From the NCBI GenBank assembly GCA_009843525.1, contig VYDH01000032.1:1-46260 (forward strand): 46,260 bases of DNA. Direction: 5' to 3'. How positions within the stretch are numbered: the first letter of the stretch is position 1; every line of letters starts with the position of its first letter. The translations under genes were made by a program, and so were the position numbers. Shown here piece after piece: positions 39,830-46,260 of the stretch. Below the pieces are notes generated by a model. It was not told the DNA's origin. It searched no databases and saw only the letters and a program-made list of their open reading frames with translations. Source of the DNA: Acidimicrobiales bacterium (GTDB lineage Bacteria > Actinomycetota > Acidimicrobiia > Acidimicrobiales > Poriferisodalaceae).

Positions 39830-40675
39830 GTGCGCGTCGATGCGGTGACACCGAACGAGTACAACCGCATCCGGGTGGAACCGCTCACCGGCTCGATCGG
39901 CGCCGAGATCGCCGGCGTAGATCTGCGGGAGCTCGACGACGAGCTGATAGCCGAGCTGCAGGATGCCTGGCTGGCGCACAAAGTGCTGTTCTTCAGAGAT
40001 CAGCAGCTCTCCCAAGACGAGCATGTCGCCTACGGGCGTGCGCTCGGCGAGCTGGAAGTCCACCCGTTCGCGCCCCATGTAGAGGGGCACCCCGAGATCC
40101 TCGTGCTCGAATCCACTGCGGAGAGCTTCTACGCCGCCGAGACCTGGCACTCGGACGTGACGTTCCGTGAGTGCCCGCCGCTCGGCTCCGTGCTGATGGG
40201 CCGCATCGTCCCGCCCTATGGCGGCGATACCTGCTTCGCGAACATGGAGCTGGCCTACGAGCGCCTTCCCGACGATCTCAGGGAACAGATCGACGGCAGC
40301 TTTGCGATCCACTCCTACGTCAAGGCGTTCGGGCGTGGCATGAGCGACCGCAAGCGCGCCGAGGCCGCCGAGAAGTTTCCCGACCAGAAGCACCCTGTCG
40401 TGCGCACCCATCCGGTGACCGGGCGCAAGAGCCTGTACGTCAACCGGATCTTCACGCTCACGATCGACGGCATGACCCCCGATGAGAGCCGCTCGCTGCG
40501 CCAGCGCCTCTACGACGAGGCGGCGACGCCCGAGTACCAGTGCCGGTTCCGATGGCGGGCGGGTTCGATTGCGCAATGGGACAACCGCTGCACTCAGCAC
40601 TACGCCGTGCCCGACCACGGCGGCATGCACCGCCGCATGGAGCGAGTGACGCTCATCGGCGATCGCCCTGTCTGA
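39830..40675 (+). CDS. TauD/TfdA-family Fe(II)/2-oxoglutarate dioxygenase
   Basis: 281-aa dioxygenase. Iron ligands H107-x-D109 (W-H-S-D) and H257 (C-T-Q-H-Y-A), then the 2-oxoglutarate Arg in M-H-R-R-M-E-R-V. The family oxidises taurine, alkyl sulfates (AtsK) or 2,4-D, releasing sulfite or sulfate in the first cases. The adjacent divergent alkylsulfatase favours an organosulfur substrate. GTG start at 39830 after GAAGGAGCC. Confidence 0.88.
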   Translation: MRVDAVTPNEYNRIRVEPLTGSIGAEIAGVDLRELDDELIAELQDAWLAHKVLFFRDQQLSQDEHVAYGRALGELEVHPFAPHVEGHPEILVLESTAESFYAAETWHSDVTFRECPPLGSVLMGRIVPPYGGDTCFANMELAYERLPDDLREQIDGSFAIHSYVKAFGRGMSDRKRAEAAEKFPDQKHPVVRTHPVTGRKSLYVNRIFTLTIDGMTPDESRSLRQRLYDEAATPEYQCRFRWRAGSIAQWDNRCTQHYAVPDHGGMHRRMERVTLIGDRPV

Positions 40676-40696
40676 CCGCACGGTTAGTCTCCGGCC

Positions 40697-41086
40697 ATGG
40701 TTGGCAAGGTCATTCGTTCAGAGGCGCTCATCGAGGCACACCCAGTTCCGGAGCTGATCCGGAGCGGTGCGTTCGCTCCGGCGGTCAGGGCCGGGCCGTC
40801 CATCTATGTCTCGGGCTGCATCGCCAACGATCTCAGCAAGTCCATGGGCGGGCAGACCGAGGAGATCTTCGACTACATCAGCCTGGCGCTGGCCGAAGAG
40901 GGCTTCTCGATGGCCGATGTGGTGAAGCTGCAGGCGTTCATCACCGATATCGACCAGTACGGCGAGTACAGCGCAGCCCGCAAGAAGTACTTCCCCGACG
41001 AGCCGCCGGCGAGCACCACCGTGATTGCCGGCATCATCATCCCCGGCGCGCTCATCGAGATCGAAGCCGTCGCCTACAAGGAGTAG
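40697..41086 (+). CDS. RidA/YjgF-family protein
   Basis: 129-aa RidA-like trimeric protein: G-P-S-I-Y-V-S-G-C-I-A, G-G-Q-T-E-E-I-F-D-Y-I, and the V-V-K-L-Q-A-F-I-T-D-I segment. Members deaminate reactive enamine/imine products. Follows the TauD-like gene by 21 bp and is probably co-transcribed, perhaps to clear an imine or a carbamoyl-type intermediate. The Arg used by classical RidA near the C-terminus is not evident, so activity is uncertain. Confidence 0.8.
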   Translation: MVGKVIRSEALIEAHPVPELIRSGAFAPAVRAGPSIYVSGCIANDLSKSMGGQTEEIFDYISLALAEEGFSMADVVKLQAFITDIDQYGEYSAARKKYFPDEPPASTTVIAGIIIPGALIEIEAVAYKE

Positions 41087-41131
41087 GCGTCGCCTGGCTC
41101 AGCGGCCAGCGTCGCCGTGGATCCCGCGTAG

Positions 41132-42094
41132 TCAGCCGCGGGCGCGTCGCACGATGTGCTCGACGATCTCGGGGCCGTGGCTGAACTGCAGGAAATGCCC
41201 GGCGTCGGGCAGTACATCGATCGGCGCGTTCATCTGCCCGGCCCAGGTGCGACCCCATTCCTCGCTGAAGCCATCGTCCTGGGCGCCCCAGACGAAGTGC
41301 GCGGCCTTGTCCCAGCCCAACAGCACCCGGTAGTGCAGTGCCTGGCCTGCGCCGTTGCCGCTGTCGTAGTTGCCGACCGGGATGGACAGCGGGAACCAGC
41401 GGGCGCCGTTGAAGCCTTCCTCGGGCAGGCCTCGGAACGGTGCTGAGAACCCCGCGTACCTCAGCGCCGCTTCGCCCTCGAGTTCGGGTTCGACTCGCGC
41501 CTTGATCGCCGGCACCACATCACGTGAGCGGACCATGCGTCCGGCCAGCAGCGGCACGAGCCCGATGCTGGGCTGCGGGTGGGCGTACCGGCCGCCGGGC
41601 TTCCACGCGTCGATCCACTGCAGGAAGCTCTCGTCGTAGTCGAACCCCGGGTGGTGCAGCCAGGTGTTCATGATCACAAGCCGGCTGAACCTGTCCGGCA
41701 TTATCGCCGCCTGAGCCAGGCCGATAGGTCCGCCCCAGTCCTGGCACACGACAGAGACGTCGGTCAGGTCGAGTGCGTTGATCAGCGAGGTCAGCACCTC
41801 GGTGTGGCAAGCGATCGAGTACCAGTTCGGATCGGTCGGCTTGTCGCTGCGGCCGAAGCCGAGGTGATCGGGGGCCACGCAGCGGAACCCGGCGTCTACG
41901 AGGCCCGGGATCATGGTTCGGTACAGGTAGGCCCAGGTCGGCATGCCGTGCAGCAGCAGCATGACGGGTCCGTCGGCCGGGCCCTCGTCGACGTAGTGGA
42001 CGCGCAGGTCCTTCCACTGGTGGTAGCGGGGCTCGTAGTCCCAGTCGTTCAGCGCGTCGAAATGCGTGTCGTCGGTGCGGACGAAATCGGTCAT
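41132..42094 (-). CDS. Haloalkane dehalogenase-like alpha/beta hydrolase
   Basis: 320-aa alpha/beta hydrolase: L-L-L-H-G-M-P-T-W oxyanion loop, nucleophile Asp119 in V-V-C-Q-D-W-G-G (Trp120 as halide-stabilising residue), acid near W-G-A-Q-D-D and His in D-A-G-H-F-L-Q. An Asp nucleophile with adjacent Trp marks a haloalkane dehalogenase (subfamily I-like), converting haloalkanes to alcohol and halide. Overlap with epoxide-hydrolase-like relatives is possible. 20 bp downstream of the GNAT gene, same strand. Confidence 0.87.
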   Translation of the reverse strand: MTDFVRTDDTHFDALNDWDYEPRYHQWKDLRVHYVDEGPADGPVMLLLHGMPTWAYLYRTMIPGLVDAGFRCVAPDHLGFGRSDKPTDPNWYSIACHTEVLTSLINALDLTDVSVVCQDWGGPIGLAQAAIMPDRFSRLVIMNTWLHHPGFDYDESFLQWIDAWKPGGRYAHPQPSIGLVPLLAGRMVRSRDVVPAIKARVEPELEGEAALRYAGFSAPFRGLPEEGFNGARWFPLSIPVGNYDSGNGAGQALHYRVLLGWDKAAHFVWGAQDDGFSEEWGRTWAGQMNAPIDVLPDAGHFLQFSHGPEIVEHIVRRARG

Positions 42095-42114
42095 CGCTGT
42101 TTGCCTTTGCCGAC

Positions 42115-42747
42115 TCAGCGGAGGTCGAGCGACATGCGCTGTTCCATCGGCACGCCGTGGCTGTGAGGGATGGGCGCGACGGTTTGGGCCAGCACTTCGA
42201 ATCCGAACGCCTCATAGAACTTGACCGCGGGATTGTCCGACAGCACGTCGAGGTGAACGACCCGGTAACCCTCATCGGCGGCCCGGTCGATGGCGTCCTT
42301 CATGAGCGCGGCGCCGATGCCCTGGCCGTGATGATCTGGCCGGACAGACAGGGCGTGGACGTAGTAGGCGCTGGCGGGGATGGCTGCGTTGAGGTAGCTG
42401 GCCAGATAGGAGCGCCGGGCGATCTCGGCAAGCTCGTCGTGGGTCACGGCCCCGTCTTCGATGATGCTCTCCCACAGCGGTCGCAGCGTCTTCTTCCGAC
42501 GATCGAATTCGGGCCCGGCATAGCCGATCTCGATGCCCAGCAGATCGTCATCTTCGAGGGCGACCGTGGTCCCGTCGTAACCGCACAGGGTGCCCTCAGC
42601 GAGCCACGAGTCGCCGATCAGCCGGTCGAACGCCGCTCGGGTGACGAATTGATAGTCGTAGGTGGGCGGCCCCGAGTTGTACACCAGCTCGACCACGTCG
42701 TCGGTGTACTGAGCTGCCCGATCCCGGTCAACGGTGGTGATGTCCAT
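42115..42747 (-). CDS. GNAT-family N-acetyltransferase
   Basis: 210-aa GNAT fold: V-H-A-L-S-V-R-P-D-H-H-G-Q-G-I-G-A-A-L-M forms the acetyl-CoA pyrophosphate loop, then D-V-L-S-D-N-P-A-V-K-F-Y-E-A-F-G-F-E. Acetyl acceptor unknown. Start at the ATG at 42747 after CAGAGGGG; the open frame upstream is not conserved in type. Confidence 0.85.
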   Translation of the reverse strand: MDITTVDRDRAAQYTDDVVELVYNSGPPTYDYQFVTRAAFDRLIGDSWLAEGTLCGYDGTTVALEDDDLLGIEIGYAGPEFDRRKKTLRPLWESIIEDGAVTHDELAEIARRSYLASYLNAAIPASAYYVHALSVRPDHHGQGIGAALMKDAIDRAADEGYRVVHLDVLSDNPAVKFYEAFGFEVLAQTVAPIPHSHGVPMEQRMSLDLR

Positions 42748-43019
42748 CAACGTCCCCTCTGGCTGCTGGTCGTCGAGCTCGACGCTAGCCCTGCGGCAAC
42801 TCTGGATCAGTGGCGACGTTCGCGGCCCGGGCGCCGCTTCAGTTTTGGGGACAGGATACTGAGCGCTGTCTGTGGCCATCAATGTGGCTCATGTAGTTAC
42901 TACCCCAGTAGTCGCAGGTCAATAGCCGGAAATAGTGTCAGAGCACAAAGTGAGGCCGTCACAGGGAAGCAAACTACCGAGTTGTAATTCTCTGAACGGG
43001 TGGATAGCCTTCGGTCTCC

Positions 43020-43034
43020 GACACAGCTTGTGTC
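43020..43034. promoter_or_regulatory. Palindrome in 319-bp intergenic region
   Basis: The gap 42748-43066 holds no gene that I can see. It contains a perfect palindrome GACACA-GCT-TGTGTC 33 bp before the DUF5343 gene start, a candidate operator or leader hairpin, and the segment 42971-42989 that resembles 44393-44411 downstream. Confidence 0.35.
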
Positions 43035-43066
43035 TGACTTGAACCATCACTCAGAAGGGAACCCCG

Positions 43067-43741
43067 ATGGCCGACGAGACAACGCGACGCTCGTATCCAA
43101 GGTTGCCGGCCAAGAACTGGTGGGCACTGCGCGACCGCTTTCGCCAAAGTGTCCCACGGCAGGTTGACTCCGATTATCTGCAGTCCGTGCTCGGACTCAG
43201 CTCGACCGCGTCCGCGAGCAACCTGATCGGACCACTGCGAACGTTGGGCCTGATCGATGATGACGGGCATCCAACGCAACGCGCTCAGGACTGGAGGCTT
43301 GATGATACTTACGCAGGAGTCTGCGCAGAAATGTTGTCTGACGTCTACCCGGACAGCCTTCGGTCTGCCTTCCCAGAGCCGTGGACCGATGCGGTCGGCG
43401 TAACGGCTTGGTTCAGTAGGAACACGGGCTCTGGACAAGGCGCCGCTACCGGCATGGCATCGCTTTACACCCTGATTTCGCAGGCAGATTCGGAAGGCGG
43501 ACGAGCCGTTGTCACGGCTGGTGCAGCTGGCAAGAGGAAGGCAGCGCCGCGCAAGCCACCGGCGGGCCGGACTACTCCGGCGCCCAGCAAGAACTCGGAT
43601 ACTGCGACGGGAGGCCGATCTCGGCGGCCGGAGCCCGAGGTCAACATCAATGTGCAAATCCATATTTCGTCCGAAGCGAGCGCCGAACAGGTTGACCAGA
43701 TTTTCGAGAGCATGGCCAGGCACTTGTACGCAGATGAGTGA
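43067..43741 (+). CDS. DUF5343-family protein
   Basis: 224-aa protein. N-terminal half: L-P-A-K-N-W-W-A-L-R-D-R-F-R-Q-S-V-P and Y-L-Q-S-V-L-G-L-S-S, a winged-helix-like pattern of DUF5343. A Pro/Lys-rich linker (about 150-185) leads to a C-terminal I-N-V-Q-I-H-I-S-S-E-A-S-A-E-Q-V-D-Q-I-F-E-S-M. The family often travels with defence genes; molecular function unknown. Its stop overlaps the next gene by 8 bp. Base composition looks slightly lower in GC than the left part of the window. Confidence 0.78.
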   Translation: MADETTRRSYPRLPAKNWWALRDRFRQSVPRQVDSDYLQSVLGLSSTASASNLIGPLRTLGLIDDDGHPTQRAQDWRLDDTYAGVCAEMLSDVYPDSLRSAFPEPWTDAVGVTAWFSRNTGSGQGAATGMASLYTLISQADSEGGRAVVTAGAAGKRKAAPRKPPAGRTTPAPSKNSDTATGGRSRRPEPEVNINVQIHISSEASAEQVDQIFESMARHLYADE

Positions 43742-44267
43742 TGCTCGATCAGCGGGGATGGCCGCCCGCGGTCATCGCATTGCAGTCGCAATTGCGCTTG
43801 ACGCGCGTGAGCTGGGGTTAGGCATTTCACCACCGGTACTCGTCGATGACGGACCCGGCGAGCTGACCTACGACCAGGTTGTGGATGACGACGAATTGCG
43901 GTATTCGACTAGGAAGTTGTTTCTCGACGGCCACTACGCGCAATCAGTTGAGGAAGCGTGCAAGTGCATCAACAACGTTGTCAAGCAACTCGCTAACGAT
44001 GCCGAACGTGATGGCGCGAAGCTCATGCGGCGTACGTTTTCGCCGAACAATCCAGTCCTCAAGCTCAACCGTCTTGTGACTCGATCCGAGAAAGACCAAC
44101 AGCAGGGTTACATGGACATGTTTGCTGGGATCATGACGGGCGTACGTAACCCAAGGGCCCACGAGCACGCTTACTTGGATGATCCCGCAACGGCACTCGA
44201 ATTGTTGGGGTTTCTAAACCACCTTGTTCGTATGGCCCGGACAGCGGCGCCTTTGTGCAACACCTAA
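43734..44267 (+). CDS. TIGR02391-type (Ymh-like) protein
   Basis: 177-aa protein whose C-terminal half has A-G-I-M-T-G-V-R-N-P-R-A-H-E and Y-L-D-D-P-A-T-A-L-E-L, characteristic of the TIGR02391 (Hypoth_Ymh) family, which is common in defence islands, phages and abortive-infection-type loci. R-x6-H in R-N-P-R-A-H resembles HEPN RNase active sites, so an RNase role is possible but unproven. ATG at 43734 overlaps the DUF5343 stop. They form a coupled pair. Confidence 0.76.
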   Translation: MSDARSAGMAARGHRIAVAIALDARELGLGISPPVLVDDGPGELTYDQVVDDDELRYSTRKLFLDGHYAQSVEEACKCINNVVKQLANDAERDGAKLMRRTFSPNNPVLKLNRLVTRSEKDQQQGYMDMFAGIMTGVRNPRAHEHAYLDDPATALELLGFLNHLVRMARTAAPLCNT

Positions 44268-44436
44268 TCCAGATGTGCAGCGGCCGACCGGCTCAACTGG
44301 TGTTGCGCTACGCCCGCGAAACGCCACTGGTGGGATTCGGCCCGACGAGCTAGGGCCAATGTCACAGGGGATACCTAGCGTCGCCGGTCATGAAGCTACA
44401 CAGTTGTAGTTTGGCTTGGGAAGAGCGGGCTAGGCG

Positions 44437-46125
44437 ATGAGGGGTGCCCAGTTGACGCTGACGAGCACGACGCCGCCGGTTACTTGGGCGCCGGACCCCA
44501 AGGGCGAACACGGCGAGGTATTCACGCGTCGGTGGGTGGTCGATCTCATACTGGATTTGGTCGGGTACCGTCCCGAAGAGGACCTTGGTGCCGCGACCGT
44601 CGTGGAGCCGTCGTGCGGCTGTGGCGCATTCCTCATCCCGATCATTGAGCGGCTGTCGGAGTCCTGCAAGCAGCACGGTCGGATACTTGCCGACCTTGGC
44701 GGCGCCATCAGAGGCTTCGACCTGCTGTCCCACAATGCTGAGCACACGCGAAAAGCCGCCGTGGCGAAGCTCCTCGAGCTCGGAGCGTCGCTCAGTGACG
44801 CTGAGGGTCTCGCCGAGCGATGGGTCACGGCGGGAGACTTCCTGCTGAGCGATCACAGGGACCTCGTCGCAGATTTTGTGGTCGGTAACCCACCGTACGT
44901 CCGGTTGGAGCAGATCCCGGACGAGGTCAGCGATGCCTACAGGTCAGCGTGCTCGACGATGCGAGGACGGGCGGACCTGTTCGTCGGATTCTTCGAGAAG
45001 GGCCTAGCGCTCCTGCGCCTGGGTGGCCGCCTCGGCTTCATTTGCGCTGACCGCTGGATGCGCAACCAGTACGGCGCTCGCCTACGGAAGCTCGTCGGCG
45101 AGCGCTATGCAGTGGAAACACTCATCGAGATGCATGACGCCGATGCGTTTGAGGCAGATGTGTCTGCGTATCCGGCCATCACCGTGATCCGAAATGCGCC
45201 TCAAGGGCCCGTTCGGCTTGTCGAGGCCGGCAAGTCCTTCGACGAATCGGCGAGCCGTAGCCTTGCAATTTGGCTTCGGTCCGATGCACAAGTGGCGCCT
45301 TCGAGTGAGTCCTTCGAGGCCGCTGAGCTGCGAGATTGGCCTAAGGGCAGCGCTCACTGGCCGAGTGGTGCGCCGAGCACACTTGAGGCACTGGCCGATC
45401 TCGAGTCGCGGTTTCGTCCGCTCGAAGACCCGCACACAGGGACGCGAGTGAGCATCGGCGTTGCTACTGGGTGCGACGACGTCTACGTATCCGACAATCC
45501 GAACGGCATCGAAGACGATCGACTGCTGCCGATCCTGACAGCGGGCGACATTGCGGATGGTGAGGCGAAGTGGTCTGGCAAGTACCTCATCAACCCTTGG
45601 CGAGACGGGCGGCTGGTGGACCTCGCGGAGTTCCCAGGTCTGGCCGCGCACCTGCGCACACACGAATCGCGTGTAAGGAGTCGGCACGTTGCTCGGCGGA
45701 GGCCCAGCGCGTGGTATCGGACGATTGACCGCGTCACGCCCGGGTTGCTTGAGAGGCCCAAGCTGCTGCTCCCCGACATCAAGTCGACTGCGCATCCGGT
45801 ACTCGACGATGGGCGTTACTACCCGCACCACAACCTCTATTACGTCATCTCCGACACTTGGGACCTCGAAGTCCTCGGGGGTCTGTTGCTGTCGGACCTT
45901 GCGAACCTGTTCGTCGGGGCCTACTGCGTCAAGATGCGAGGCGGCACCTACCGCTTCCAGGCCCAATACCTCCGCAAGATCCGGGTTCCGCTCCCGGCTT
46001 CGCTCAGCATCCGAGACGAGGCCGAGCTGCGGCACGCCTTCCAGCTGCGAGACCGCGCAGCGGCGACATGTGTGGCAGAGCGAATCTACGGTGTGAGGCT
46101 GCCCGCACTCCCGAGCGCCGCTTGA
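44437..46125 (+). CDS. Eco57I-like N6-adenine DNA methyltransferase
   Basis: 562-aa protein. SAM motif [13 protein letters not shown] at 55-66, catalytic N-P-P-Y at 151-154, then a target-recognition-like C-terminal half ending in [10 protein letters not shown]. The size and layout fit stand-alone Eco57I/type II or type IIG-like methyltransferases without a fused nuclease. A restriction gene may follow beyond the window; the 135 bp after it contain only a 20-codon frame at 46165. Probable anti-phage restriction-modification component. Confidence 0.85.
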   Translation: MRGAQLTLTSTTPPVTWAPDPKGEHGEVFTRRWVVDLILDLVGYRPEEDLGAATVVEPSCGCGAFLIPIIERLSESCKQHGRILADLGGAIRGFDLLSHNAEHTRKAAVAKLLELGASLSDAEGLAERWVTAGDFLLSDHRDLVADFVVGNPPYVRLEQIPDEVSDAYRSACSTMRGRADLFVGFFEKGLALLRLGGRLGFICADRWMRNQYGARLRKLVGERYAVETLIEMHDADAFEADVSAYPAITVIRNAPQGPVRLVEAGKSFDESASRSLAIWLRSDAQVAPSSESFEAAELRDWPKGSAHWPSGAPSTLEALADLESRFRPLEDPHTGTRVSIGVATGCDDVYVSDNPNGIEDDRLLPILTAGDIADGEAKWSGKYLINPWRDGRLVDLAEFPGLAAHLRTHESRVRSRHVARRRPSAWYRTIDRVTPGLLERPKLLLPDIKSTAHPVLDDGRYYPHHNLYYVISDTWDLEVLGGLLLSDLANLFVGAYCVKMRGGTYRFQAQYLRKIRVPLPASLSIRDEAELRHAFQLRDRAAATCVAERIYGVRLPALPSAA

Positions 46126-46260
46126 GCGTGTACGAAGCTGGTCCCTAGTTCGGCGAGGGTCAAGATGACACCACCCCAGAAGCTCGACCGGTTCGACAAC
46201 TTCGTCCCTAGTGTCCTGAGTTGTTAGTTGGTCGCGATTTTGTGGCGGTTGCGCCATCAT

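Noticed and set aside
46165..46227. Start of a restriction endonuclease after the methylase
   Set aside because: Only 20 codons before a TAG, no recognisable family, and the window ends. Not supportable.

Overview
The window is about 46 kb of high-GC DNA, densely coded on both strands, with many GTG starts, 1-4 bp start/stop overlaps and two promoters that seem to give leaderless mRNAs. F420/flavin-type luciferase-like oxidoreductases, a furA-katG pair, several SDRs, a family III CoA transferase, a P450 and Rieske dioxygenase genes all point to an actinobacterium. A marine Acidimicrobiia-like lineage is my best guess, because a DMSP-lyase-like cupin and several sulfate-ester and organosulfur genes are present. 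The taxonomy is inference. I see no rRNA, tRNA, CRISPR array or insertion sequence.

Layout: 89-765, Phd/VapC toxin-antitoxin pair. 824-9510 (minus), a seven-gene operon: membrane fatty-acid/sterol hydroxylase, sulfotransferase, DUF1214 protein, sulfotransferase-SDR fusion, then cysD, cysNC and a second cysC. It pairs PAPS synthesis with PAPS-using enzymes, so it looks like a pathway that hydroxylates and sulfates a lipid-like compound. 9631-13238, cupin, helical protein, methyltransferase, DUF1330 and alcohol dehydrogenase. 13308-15934, copper module (MerR regulator, CopA). 15939-17955, SDR, rhodanese, SRPBCC. 17971-21468, DMSP-lyase-like cupin divergent from furA-katG. 21517-27085, the most interesting segment (below). 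27148-32842, orphan molybdenum hydroxylase subunit, LLM monooxygenase, SDR, structured intergenic element, CoA transferase. 32977-37695, aldolase-like gene, Rieske dioxygenase alpha/beta, diol dehydrogenase-like SDR, P450. 37794-42747, alkylsulfatase, TauD-like dioxygenase, RidA, haloalkane dehalogenase, GNAT. 43067-46125, DUF5343, TIGR02391-type protein and Eco57I-like DNA methylase, probably a defence or restriction-modification edge.

Main discovery: two neighbouring genes look like selenoprotein genes that ordinary gene calling would break at in-frame TGA codons. The gene at 23470-24933 encodes a linalool dehydratase/isomerase-like protein with two TGA codons nine residues apart, exactly where the two catalytic cysteines of that family lie. 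The convergent gene at 25904-27085 encodes a redoxin with a DsbD-like C-terminal domain whose W-C-P-P-C motif reads W-TGA-P-P-C. Each of the three TGAs is followed, 18-20 nt later, by a hairpin whose apical loop begins with G, the layout of bacterial SECIS elements. One loop (GGTCT, 18 nt after TGA) matches what I recall of the E. coli fdhF SECIS. TGA is a normal stop for many neighbours, so local selenocysteine recoding is the best reading. No selA/B/C/D gene lies in the window, so the machinery must be elsewhere.
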